Below, piece after piece: positions 32,686-41,678 of a stretch of 64,000 bases of DNA (its first letter is position 1; every line of letters starts with the position of its first letter). The stretch is taken from assembly GCF_004366355.1 (NCBI RefSeq), contig NZ_SODV01000002.1:1528768-1592767 (forward strand). Direction: 5' to 3'. Source of the stretch: Dinghuibacter silviterrae. GTDB lineage: Bacteria > Bacteroidota > Bacteroidia > Chitinophagales > Chitinophagaceae. Below the pieces are notes generated by a model that saw only the letters and a program-made list of their open reading frames with translations, searched no databases and was not told where the DNA came from. The position numbers and the translations under genes are program-made.

Positions 32686-35600
32686 ATGCACTCCAAAACT
32701 AGCCATATGACAAGATTGCTTTCTACATTTTCCCTCCTTTACCTGGGGGTAATGATCTCCCAAGGCGCCGGGGCCGCCGGGCGGCCTTCCTGGGTCGCCG
32801 CGCCGCTCGTCCGCGCTGCCGGGCGGCCTGCCCCGGGCGCGCGAGCCGCGGTGCTGCGCTCCTCTGACGGCGCAGTCGCGGCCCTGTCGGATACCAACCA
32901 CGTCGTCCACGGCAAGGTCATCGACGAGGACACCAAGCAGCCCGTCCAGGGCGTTTCGGTGACGATCGAAGGGTCGGATCGGGGTGTTGTGACGGATGCC
33001 GGGGGCTTATTCACCATCCGGGCGGGCAGGGACCAGGTCATCATCCTGACCAGCATCGGTTACGAACCGATACGGGTCAAGGCGGGCGCCCTGACCAATG
33101 TTCGGGTATTTAGCCTCAAATCATTGAAAACAGCCATGAACGACGTCGTCGTCGTTGGGTACGGCACGCAAAAAAAAGCCACCCTCACCGGTTCCGTCTC
33201 CGTCGTCGACGCCAAGGCCTTCCAGGACAAGGGCCCGGTCGACAACCCCATCGGCGCCTTGCAGGGACAGGTGCCCGGCGTCGTGGTGACCCGGACTTCT
33301 ACGGAGCCCGGCCGCCAGAACTGGAACTTCCAGATGCGGGGCGCCACGTCCACCAACGGCGCGGACCCCCTGGTCATCATCGACGGGATCCCCGTCAGCA
33401 GTCTGAACGCCCTGAACTCCATCAACCCCAACGACATCGACAATATGTCTTTCCTCAAGGACGCCGACGCCGCGATCTATGGCGCCCGGGGCGCCGGCGG
33501 GGTCGTGTTGATCACCACCAAACGCGGCAAGTCCGGGAAACCCACCATCCAATACGATGGGTCCGTGTCGAAAAAGGTGCTGGGGCTGATGCCGCACCTG
33601 TTGGACGTCAAGCCCTACGGCCAGATGATGATGGCGGCGCGGATCGCCGACAATTATGGGACGGTGCCGACGTCTGACAGTTGGTACCAATTGGGCGTCC
33701 TTTATGCCAATGCCCCCGATTCAGGCTGGATAAGTGGTAACAGCGCCGACCCCGGTTTTGGGGACGTGGCCGACTTCCCTATGTTCCAGGGCATGAACTG
33801 GCAAAAGGTGCTTTGGGGCAATGCGACGTCGACCCAGCAAAACATAGCCATTTCCGGCCGGGGCACCAACTCGGGGTACCGGGTCTCGCTGGGGTACATG
33901 GACGACGGTAGCCAGTTGCAATGGGGGGACAATTCCAACAAGCGATACAACCTCCGGCTCGCACACGACTATACCTTTTCCGAAAAACTAAAAGTCGAAA
34001 CGAATATCTCGTTGGAAGAAAATAACATCGTCGAACCCACCATGTTGTCCTCGGCCCTGGGTCCCTGGCAGCAGCCGGGTTTCCCCTCCGCCAACAAATA
34101 CGGCCTGCCGTATACGTGGGGTGGGCAGCGCAGCGTCAACTGGCAGCTGGCCGACGGGGGCGACAACAAGGAATACGATACCCGCCTGGTGACGAGCACC
34201 AAGCTGACGTATGCCTTTACCCCGCACCTCCATTTTATCGGCAGCGCCGGGTACAACGCTACTTTTTCCGACAATAAGGCCCAGCAAAAGGGGATCAACT
34301 GGTATAGCTATGCGGGAACGACCGTCATTGCCCAGGACCCCAGCCAGGTCAACACCTATTATCAACGGGGGCTGAACAAGGACCTTTATTATAACGCGAA
34401 TGCCTACCTGGAGTACCGGAATACCTTTAGCACGGTACACGACCTCGGCCTCACACTCGGGACTTCCTACGAGCGCGACGAGACCGACGCTTATACTACC
34501 CGCTCCACAGACCTCCAGGACGACAACGTTCCCTCCCTCGGCCTGGTTGGCAGCAGTACCGTGATCACCAACGGTGAAAGTCAGTCCCACTGGGCACTCG
34601 GTTCTTATTTCGGACGGTTCAACTATGCCTATAAGAATAAATACCTTTTCGAGGCCAACGCACGTTATGACGGCTCCTCGAAGTTTATCGCTTCCAACCG
34701 CTGGAAAGCCTTCTATGGCTTGTCCGGGGGCTGGCGGTTGACCGAAGAAACCTTTATGAAACACCAAAAGGTGTTCAATGAGTTGAAGCTGCGGGCCTCC
34801 TACGGGTCTGTGGGGAACCAGAACGGGATAGGGCTCTATGACTATATACAGTTGCTGAACGTCAGCCAGTCCACCGGAGCGACCAACAGCGGTTACCCGG
34901 TCATCGGCGGTAACCCTGTGGTTACGGTGGGGCCTACCAATACCCTGGTAAGCCTCAACCGGACCTGGGAAGACGTCCGGACCGCCAACCTCGCACTCGA
35001 CTTCTCTGTGCTTAACCACCGGTTGAGCGGCACGATAGAATATTTTGTAAAAAACAACATCGGCATGTTGCTAGCCCACACCTATTCCGCCATCCTCGGC
35101 GCCACGGCCCCTGCGAGCAATAGCGGTCACCTGAGGACCTGGGGCAAGGAACTGTCCCTGATGTGGCAGGACCGGATCGGCCCGGTGACCTATCATATCG
35201 GTGGGAACATATCCGACAACCAAAACAAGCTCGTCAGCTTTGGCGGTCAAAAGGTCATCGCGTCGGGGTACAATAACGCCGTGGAAGGTCAACCCATCGG
35301 CGCCTACTTCGGTCTCCAATACGCCGGCCGTATCCAGACACAGGCGCAACTCGACGCCTATAATACGAAATACGCTGCCGGTAACAGCATCGGGATGCCA
35401 GCGCCGTCTACGATCGGCTCCACCACCTCCGGTCTCCGGCTGGGCGACAATATGTTCAAAGACCTTAACGGGGACGGCAAGCTCACCTTGCCCGGCGACC
35501 TGAAATACCTGGGTAGGAACGACCCCCGCTGGAGCTATTCGTTCAACCTCGGCGCTGAATGGAAAGGTTTCGACTTTTCGGTCGTCTTCCAGGGGGTAGG

Positions 35601-36024
35601 GCAGCGGACCATCTACCGCCGTGGGTATGGATGGGGCATCCCCTTCTATTGGATATGGATCGGCCAGTCCTCCGAATACTATAACAATACCTGGACACCC
35701 ACCAACACCAACGCCAAATATCCCACACTGGCCACCTTGTTTGCCGGCAACATCGCCACCTACAACTACCAGCCCTCCACCTGGTCGGTCGAGAACGGCG
35801 CTTATTTAAGGCTCAAAAACCTCGTCATCGGTTATACGTTGCCACAAGCCTGGACGCAAAAGGCGAAAATCCAGAAGCTCAGGATCTATTTCTCCGGCAA
35901 CGACCTCTGGGAAATCAGCCACATCAACGATGGCTGGGATCCCGAAGCCACCATGACGATCAGCGGGAACGAACGCTTTCCCTTCTACCGTTTTCTTACG
36001 GGTGGCATAAACCTTACGTTTTAA
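32686..36024 (+). CDS. SusC/RagA-family TonB-dependent outer-membrane transporter
   Basis: 1,112 residues. Start taken at ATG 32686 (TAAGG six bases before); ATG 32707 gives a shorter n-region and is nearly as good. A signal peptide is followed by an unusual Ala/Gly/Arg/Pro-rich stretch (about 27-65), then the carboxypeptidase-like domain (VVHGKVIDEDTKQPVQGVSV), the DVVVVGYGTQKKATLTGS segment, plug and barrel. The SusC signature reads LKDADAAIYGARGAGG. First gene of the large polysaccharide locus; SusD follows after 17 nt. Confidence 0.95.
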   Translation: MHSKTSHMTRLLSTFSLLYLGVMISQGAGAAGRPSWVAAPLVRAAGRPAPGARAAVLRSSDGAVAALSDTNHVVHGKVIDEDTKQPVQGVSVTIEGSDRGVVTDAGGLFTIRAGRDQVIILTSIGYEPIRVKAGALTNVRVFSLKSLKTAMNDVVVVGYGTQKKATLTGSVSVVDAKAFQDKGPVDNPIGALQGQVPGVVVTRTSTEPGRQNWNFQMRGATSTNGADPLVIIDGIPVSSLNALNSINPNDIDNMSFLKDADAAIYGARGAGGVVLITTKRGKSGKPTIQYDGSVSKKVLGLMPHLLDVKPYGQMMMAARIADNYGTVPTSDSWYQLGVLYANAPDSGWISGNSADPGFGDVADFPMFQGMNWQKVLWGNATSTQQNIAISGRGTNSGYRVSLGYMDDGSQLQWGDNSNKRYNLRLAHDYTFSEKLKVETNISLEENNIVEPTMLSSALGPWQQPGFPSANKYGLPYTWGGQRSVNWQLADGGDNKEYDTRLVTSTKLTYAFTPHLHFIGSAGYNATFSDNKAQQKGINWYSYAGTTVIAQDPSQVNTYYQRGLNKDLYYNANAYLEYRNTFSTVHDLGLTLGTSYERDETDAYTTRSTDLQDDNVPSLGLVGSSTVITNGESQSHWALGSYFGRFNYAYKNKYLFEANARYDGSSKFIASNRWKAFYGLSGGWRLTEETFMKHQKVFNELKLRASYGSVGNQNGIGLYDYIQLLNVSQSTGATNSGYPVIGGNPVVTVGPTNTLVSLNRTWEDVRTANLALDFSVLNHRLSGTIEYFVKNNIGMLLAHTYSAILGATAPASNSGHLRTWGKELSLMWQDRIGPVTYHIGGNISDNQNKLVSFGGQKVIASGYNNAVEGQPIGAYFGLQYAGRIQTQAQLDAYNTKYAAGNSIGMPAPSTIGSTTSGLRLGDNMFKDLNGDGKLTLPGDLKYLGRNDPRWSYSFNLGAEWKGFDFSVVFQGVGQRTIYRRGYGWGIPFYWIWIGQSSEYYNNTWTPTNTNAKYPTLATLFAGNIATYNYQPSTWSVENGAYLRLKNLVIGYTLPQAWTQKAKIQKLRIYFSGNDLWEISHINDGWDPEATMTISGNERFPFYRFLTGGINLTF

Positions 36025-36041
36025 CGACAAATTCCGGCAAA

Positions 36042-37784
36042 ATGAAAAAATTATCCATAACGCTGCTGGCCTTCCTCTTCTTGACGGGTTGCAACAAAAT
36101 GCTCAACCTGAACCCCCTGGACCAACTGTCCGACGCGACATACTGGAAGACCCCCAACGACTTCATGCTCGCGGCCAATGCCTTTTATGCCTACCAGCGT
36201 TCCTTTACCGACGCCAACAATACCAATAACGACAATACCGGTAATCCACACAACGACATCCGTTCGGACCTTAGTGCGACCCTCAACGAGTTCAGCAGCG
36301 GCTCCAACCCTGTGTATACGACCGATCCCTTCTATAGCGGAGACTATACCAAGATCAGGAACATCAACTATTTCCTGAACAAGGCGCAGTCTTACGCTAA
36401 GCCTGCGGACATCGCCCAATTCGTTGGCGAGGCCCAGTTCTTCCGGGCGTATGTGTATTTCGACCTGCTTCAGTTGTATGGCGCAGTCCCCCTCGTGACC
36501 ACCCCGCTCGCGACCAACTCGCCCCAGCTCACGGCCCCGCGTACGTCCAGGGACTCCGTCGTCAATCAAATCATCGCCGACCTCCAGGCCGCCGTTACCA
36601 ATCTTCCCGTCCAAAGCGCCATGCCCTCCAGCGAGAAGGGCAGGGTAAGCCAGGGTGCCGCCCAAGCCTTCCTCGGACGGGTGACCCTTTACGAAGGCAC
36701 CTGGCAGGAGTTCCGCGGCAACAGCGCCCGCGCCCAAGCACTCCTCACGACATCCGTCGCCGCCAGCCAGGCCGTGATGAGCAGCGGACAGTACGCCCTT
36801 TTCAACCCCGCTGTCCTCGGCGACTCCGCCCTCAAATACCTGTTCGTTCTCGAAAACGCCGACGCACAGGGGCTGTCGAACCCCGCCGGCCTCGGCAAGT
36901 CCGCCAATACCGAGTACATCCTCGCCAACCAGTACGACTACGCCAAACGCCAATTCGGGACGAACTTCTCCTTTGCCAACAATCACTACGAAATTACCCG
37001 CAAGCTCGCCAACATGTACCTCTGTACCGATGGCCTGCCCGTCACCACCTCCAAGGTGTTCCAGGGTTATGCCACCGAGACTTCCGAATTCCAACACCGG
37101 GACAACCGCATGTTGTATACCGTGATGATCCCGGGTAAAACCTACTGGTCGCAGGCGCCCAGGAACAGGATCGATTGGAAAGGGGATGCCGCCGACCTTG
37201 CCAATGCGGATTACCCCGACTTCAATCCCTGTTTTGCGAGTGGTTATCATGCGGACAAGTGGGCGACCGAGCGCAACGTCCTTCCCAACGCTGAAGCCTA
37301 TGATTACCCTGTCATCCGCTACGCCGAGGTCCTTCTTAACTATGCCGAAGCCAAGTTCGAACTCAACGGTTCGATCAGCGACGCCGATCTCAACCAGTCC
37401 CTCAACCTCGTCCGGTTACGCATCAACACGGACAACGGCATGCCGGCGCTCACCAATGCTTTCGTGTCGGCCAATGGCCTGGACATGCGGACTGAAATCC
37501 GCCGTGAACGAACGATAGAACTGTTCAACGAAGGGTTCCGCGTTGACGACCTCAAACGCTGGAAGACCGCCGAAACCGAAATGCCCATGGACCTCCTCGG
37601 CATCCAGTGGACCGGCACCGCCTATCAAACGGCCTGGCCCGCCGCCGGCACCCTGCCCCTGGATGGGAACGGTTGCATCATCTTTCAAACGGGCCGTACC
37701 TGGCAGCAAAAAAATTACCTCCTGCCGCTCCCCACCCAGGAGCTGCAACTCAATCCGAACCTTGTGCAGAATCCCGGGTGGTAA
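36042..37784 (+). CDS. SusD/RagB-family glycan-binding lipoprotein
   Basis: 580 residues with lipobox LTGC, Cys17. SusD helices are clear (FVGEAQFFRAYVYFDLLQLYG; REIRRERTIELFNEGFRVDDLKRW-type segment near the C-terminus) and it ends in LVQNPGW. Partner of the SusC gene 17 nt upstream. The 109-nt gap after it contains a 10-bp inverted repeat that could reduce transcription into the enzyme genes. Confidence 0.95.
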   Translation: MKKLSITLLAFLFLTGCNKMLNLNPLDQLSDATYWKTPNDFMLAANAFYAYQRSFTDANNTNNDNTGNPHNDIRSDLSATLNEFSSGSNPVYTTDPFYSGDYTKIRNINYFLNKAQSYAKPADIAQFVGEAQFFRAYVYFDLLQLYGAVPLVTTPLATNSPQLTAPRTSRDSVVNQIIADLQAAVTNLPVQSAMPSSEKGRVSQGAAQAFLGRVTLYEGTWQEFRGNSARAQALLTTSVAASQAVMSSGQYALFNPAVLGDSALKYLFVLENADAQGLSNPAGLGKSANTEYILANQYDYAKRQFGTNFSFANNHYEITRKLANMYLCTDGLPVTTSKVFQGYATETSEFQHRDNRMLYTVMIPGKTYWSQAPRNRIDWKGDAADLANADYPDFNPCFASGYHADKWATERNVLPNAEAYDYPVIRYAEVLLNYAEAKFELNGSISDADLNQSLNLVRLRINTDNGMPALTNAFVSANGLDMRTEIRRERTIELFNEGFRVDDLKRWKTAETEMPMDLLGIQWTGTAYQTAWPAAGTLPLDGNGCIIFQTGRTWQQKNYLLPLPTQELQLNPNLVQNPGW

Positions 37785-37822
37785 CCCCGTCCCGGCGCAA
37801 ACACATTATAGCAATCGTTTAT

Positions 37823-37865
37823 AGTCCCCGCCTATGGTCGTGTCTACGTCCTGACGGCGGGGACT
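37823..37865 (+). terminator. Inverted repeat after SusD, possible partial terminator
   Basis: AGTCCCCGCC (37823-37832) and GGCGGGGACT (37856-37865) are perfect 10-bp arms with a 23-nt loop. No T-run follows. It lies between SusD and the fusion enzyme gene and could limit read-through or stabilise the upstream transcript, as hairpins after susCD genes often do. Confidence 0.4.
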
Positions 37866-37893
37866 CCTTCAAGGGAAAACCTTACATTGTAGG

Positions 37894-40800
37894 ATGGTAA
37901 TACGCGCGTGTTTTTTGGCCCTTTTATCGCTTTCTTTTAGCCTTGCAGACGCCCAGTCGACGGCAGGCTTGTACAGGAATCCTATTATCTACGCCGACTA
38001 CTCCGACCCCGACGCCGTGCGTTACGGGAACGACTACTATTTAACCGCCTCCAGCTTCAACTGCGTCCCCGGCCTGCCCATCCTCCATTCGACCGACCTC
38101 GTCCACTGGACCCTCATCGGCCACGCCCTTCCGCGTCTCGTCCCCGAAGACCGCTACGCCCGCCCTCTCCACGGCAACGGCGTATGGGCACCCGCGATCC
38201 GCTACCACGACGGTTGGTTCTATATCTATTATCCCGATCCCGACCTGGGTATCTTTATGGTCAAGACCCGGAACCCCTCCGGCGCCTGGTCTGCCCCCGT
38301 ATGTGTCCTACCCGGTAAAGGCCGGATCGATCCCTGTCCCCTCTGGGACGATGACGGGCGCGTCTACCTTGTTTTTGCCTGGGCCGCCAGCCGGGCTGGC
38401 TTCAATAGCGTCCTTACCATAGCCACTCTCGGCAGTGACGGAGCCCGTGCCCTCGACACCGGCCGCCTTGTCTATGACGGTCATGGCGTCAACCCCACCA
38501 TCGAAGGCCCCAAACTCTACAAAAGAAACGGCTATTATTACATTTTCGCCCCCGCCGGCGGCGTCAAAACCGGTTGGCAGGTTGTTCTTCGCTCCAGGTC
38601 CATTTACGGGCCATATGCTGCGAAAATTGTCATGGACCAGGGACGTACCGGCGTCAACGGCCCCCACCAGGGCGCCTGGGTGGAAACGCCCGCCGGGGCC
38701 TCCTGGTTCCTTCACTTCCAGGACAAAGGACCGTACGGACGAATCCTCCACCTCCAACCTATGCGCTGGGTAGATGACTGGCCCGTGATCGGGGTGGATC
38801 CCGGTGGAAAGGGTCGAGGTGAGCCGGTGACGTATTACCCGCTGCCGATGGCGGCTCCGAACGTCGCCGGCGCAAGCCCGGCCATCACCGGCGCCGTCCC
38901 GGCCGCAACTGGCCTTGCACCTGCCGAAAGCGATGAGTTCAACGGCCACCGCCTGGGGCTCCAATGGCAATGGGAGGCGAACCCGCAGCCGGGGTGGAGC
39001 GCCCTCGGAAATGGCCGCCTGCGTCTATTTGCCGCCGGACCGGACACCGGCAACCTTTGGACGGCTCCCAACCTGCTGCTGCAAAAATTCCCCGCCCCCG
39101 ATTTTACCGTGACGACGAAAATGCGCTTGTCGGCAGCTGCGCATAAAGACCGCGGCCCAGGCGTCCTGCAGGCGGGCCTGCTAGTCATGGGCTCCGATTA
39201 TAGTTACCTCGCGATAGAGAAATCCGGCGGCGGCTACCGGGTCGTCCACCGCACTTGTTTCCACGCCGATAAAGGTGCGCAGGAGGAAGACAATGCTGTG
39301 CTGGCGATTCATTCGGACTCCATTTATCTGCGCGTGGAAGTCCGGGCGCCCGATGCCCTTTGCCGGTTCTCGTGTAGCACCGATGGCGTGATCTTTACCG
39401 AACTCGGCCCCGTCTTTTACGCCCAGCCAGGGCGGTGGATCGGCGCCAAGGTCGGGCTGTTTTGCCGGGGCGGCGCCGGGAAAAGCGCCGGGGACGGCGG
39501 CGTCACGGTGGCTCACGCCGACATTGACTGGTTCCGCGTCACACGGCCGGCCTTCGATCCAAGCGCGGCCCTAAATGATTGCATCCAAAAGCTCGCCGCC
39601 GATACGGTGGCCTTCCACCCGGGGGACGGCGTCCCCAGGAGCATGGACACGGTCAAAAATGCCTGGCGCCTGGTGCCCATCCAGGACTGGACCTCCGGTT
39701 TCTTCCCGGGGATGTTGTGGTACGCCTACGAATATACCGCGGATCCCGCCTGGAGGACGACGGCGGAGCGGTTCAACGACCTGCAAACTCCTTTGGCTTT
39801 CCGAAAACCCCGGGACCACGACCTCGGGTTCCAGTTATACACCAGCTTTGGAAAAGGTTACCGCCTCACTGGTGACACGACCTACCGGCGCATTCTCCTT
39901 TCCGCAGCTGACTCCCTGGCGACCCTTTTCAATCCGAAAATCGGGACGATCCTGTCCTGGCCGGATATGCGGGCCCGCATGGGCTGGCCCCACAATACTA
40001 TTATCGACAACATGATCAACCTGGAACTGCTTTTTTGGGCAGCCAGAAACGGTGGGGACCGGCGGTTGTACGACATAGCGGTGACCCATGCCGAAACGAC
40101 CATGCGGAACCATTTCCGGCCCGACTATTCTGCTTATCATGTCGTGGTCTACGATACGGTAACGGGGAAAAAGATAAAGGGCGTTACCCACCAGGGCTAC
40201 GCCGACGAATCGATGTGGGCGAGGGGACAGGCCTGGGCAATCTATGGTTTTACCATGGTCTACCGGGAAACCCATGACCGCCGGTTCCTGGATTTTGCCC
40301 AAAAAGTCGCGGACGTTTATCTCCGTCGACTCCCCCCGGACCACATACCTTATTGGGACTTCGACGACCCCTCGATCCCAAATGCACCCCGCGACGCTTC
40401 GGCAGCGGCCGTGGCCGCTTCCGGGTTGCTGGAACTCGCCCGGCATACCGGTATTACACGATATAAAACCGAAGCCGTCGCCATGCTGGAAGCCTTGTCC
40501 GCGTCGCCTTATCGCAGCAGCGACGCAAACCCTGCCGTTCTCTCACATTCCACGGGGAATAAGCCCGGGGGTGGGGAGGTGGACGTGCCCATTATTTACG
40601 CTGACTACTACTATATGGAAGCGCTGATGCGGCTCCTAAAAGAAGAGACACCGGCAAGCGCTGGGTTGCCGCAAGGTCGCGGTACTGCTGCGCCCGACTT
40701 TTCCCCTTTAGCCCGCCAGGTCCGCACCTGGCTCGACAGCGGTTTCTATCCCGGTGCGGGCCTGATTGTCGCTCAAAACGATCAGATCCTTTACCGGAAA

Positions 40801-41673
40801 TTTTGGGGAAACGTCACACCTGCCACGGAAGTTCACGTAGCGTCCGCGGGGAAGTGGCTGGCCGCTGCCACGATCGCCGCCGTGGTGGATGAGGGGAAGC
40901 TCTCCTGGAACGACAAGGTGGTAAAGTGGCTCCCGGAATTTACAGACGGCAAGGGCCAGGCGACGCTCCGTCAATTGTTGTCACATACCGCAGGTTATCC
41001 GGATTATCAGCCGGCAGGCCGCCACCGGGACGACTACCAGACCCTCGCCGAGGCGGTGGCGCATATAAAGGACCTCCCGGAGGACACCCTCCCCGGTACG
41101 GTTTTTCACTATGGCGGCCTGGCGATGCAGGTCGCGGGCCGCATGGCCGAACTGGCGACGGGAAAGGACTGGGAGACGTTGTTCCAGGAGAAGATCGCAA
41201 GGCCTTTGGGCATGACAGGGACCCATTTCACACCGGTGGATACCACGGGCGGGCACAACCCCATGATCGGGGGCGGCGCCCGGGGCACACTGGATGACTA
41301 TGCGCATTTCCTGGACATGATTGCCCACGATGGCGTATACCACGGGGCGAGGATATTATCCGTCGCAGCACTCCAGGCGATGGAGGCGGACCAGGTGGGC
41401 GGTGCCGCCGTGCGACCAGGGGAGTTTGTGCGGAATCGACACGACATCTATGGACTGGGAGAGTGGCGCGAAGAAATAGACGCCAGCGGTCACGCAACAC
41501 ACCTGAGCAGCCCCAGTTGGGCGGGCGCCTATCCCTGGGTGGACAAGACTTACCATGCGTACGGATTTTTCCTGGCAAGGGTCGATGTGGACCAGGCCAA
41601 CAAGCGCGGTTTTTCCGCTTTTTATTCAAGCCGTGTGCTCGCCGGGCTCGTTCGTTCGGTGTTGGGTGAATAG
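37894..41673 (+). CDS. Three-enzyme fusion: GH43, GH88 unsaturated glucuronyl hydrolase, beta-lactamase-like serine hydrolase
   Basis: 1,259 residues with a signal peptide (ending LADAQ). Module 1 (25-310) is a GH43 five-blade propeller: YSDPDAV (Asp38 as base), IEGP (Glu204 as acid). An Ala/Pro-rich linker (317-345) leads to a concanavalin-like beta-xylosidase C-terminal domain (345-550). Module 2 (555-920) is GH88: HDLGFQ (Asp643) and DNMINLELL (Asp705), 62 apart as in Bacillus glucuronyl hydrolase (Asp88/Asp149). Module 3 (930-1259) is a class C beta-lactamase-like serine hydrolase with SAGK (Ser984, Lys987) and HYGG (Tyr1073). These normally occur as separate proteins. Expected actions: remove xylose/arabinose, cleave the unsaturated uronate left by a lyase, and perhaps hydrolyse an ester. 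The next gene starts 5 nt later. Confidence 0.88.
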   Translation: MVIRACFLALLSLSFSLADAQSTAGLYRNPIIYADYSDPDAVRYGNDYYLTASSFNCVPGLPILHSTDLVHWTLIGHALPRLVPEDRYARPLHGNGVWAPAIRYHDGWFYIYYPDPDLGIFMVKTRNPSGAWSAPVCVLPGKGRIDPCPLWDDDGRVYLVFAWAASRAGFNSVLTIATLGSDGARALDTGRLVYDGHGVNPTIEGPKLYKRNGYYYIFAPAGGVKTGWQVVLRSRSIYGPYAAKIVMDQGRTGVNGPHQGAWVETPAGASWFLHFQDKGPYGRILHLQPMRWVDDWPVIGVDPGGKGRGEPVTYYPLPMAAPNVAGASPAITGAVPAATGLAPAESDEFNGHRLGLQWQWEANPQPGWSALGNGRLRLFAAGPDTGNLWTAPNLLLQKFPAPDFTVTTKMRLSAAAHKDRGPGVLQAGLLVMGSDYSYLAIEKSGGGYRVVHRTCFHADKGAQEEDNAVLAIHSDSIYLRVEVRAPDALCRFSCSTDGVIFTELGPVFYAQPGRWIGAKVGLFCRGGAGKSAGDGGVTVAHADIDWFRVTRPAFDPSAALNDCIQKLAADTVAFHPGDGVPRSMDTVKNAWRLVPIQDWTSGFFPGMLWYAYEYTADPAWRTTAERFNDLQTPLAFRKPRDHDLGFQLYTSFGKGYRLTGDTTYRRILLSAADSLATLFNPKIGTILSWPDMRARMGWPHNTIIDNMINLELLFWAARNGGDRRLYDIAVTHAETTMRNHFRPDYSAYHVVVYDTVTGKKIKGVTHQGYADESMWARGQAWAIYGFTMVYRETHDRRFLDFAQKVADVYLRRLPPDHIPYWDFDDPSIPNAPRDASAAAVAASGLLELARHTGITRYKTEAVAMLEALSASPYRSSDANPAVLSHSTGNKPGGGEVDVPIIYADYYYMEALMRLLKEETPASAGLPQGRGTAAPDFSPLARQVRTWLDSGFYPGAGLIVAQNDQILYRKFWGNVTPATEVHVASAGKWLAAATIAAVVDEGKLSWNDKVVKWLPEFTDGKGQATLRQLLSHTAGYPDYQPAGRHRDDYQTLAEAVAHIKDLPEDTLPGTVFHYGGLAMQVAGRMAELATGKDWETLFQEKIARPLGMTGTHFTPVDTTGGHNPMIGGGARGTLDDYAHFLDMIAHDGVYHGARILSVAALQAMEADQVGGAAVRPGEFVRNRHDIYGLGEWREEIDASGHATHLSSPSWAGAYPWVDKTYHAYGFFLARVDVDQANKRGFSAFYSSRVLAGLVRSVLGE

Positions 41674-41678
41674 ACGAT

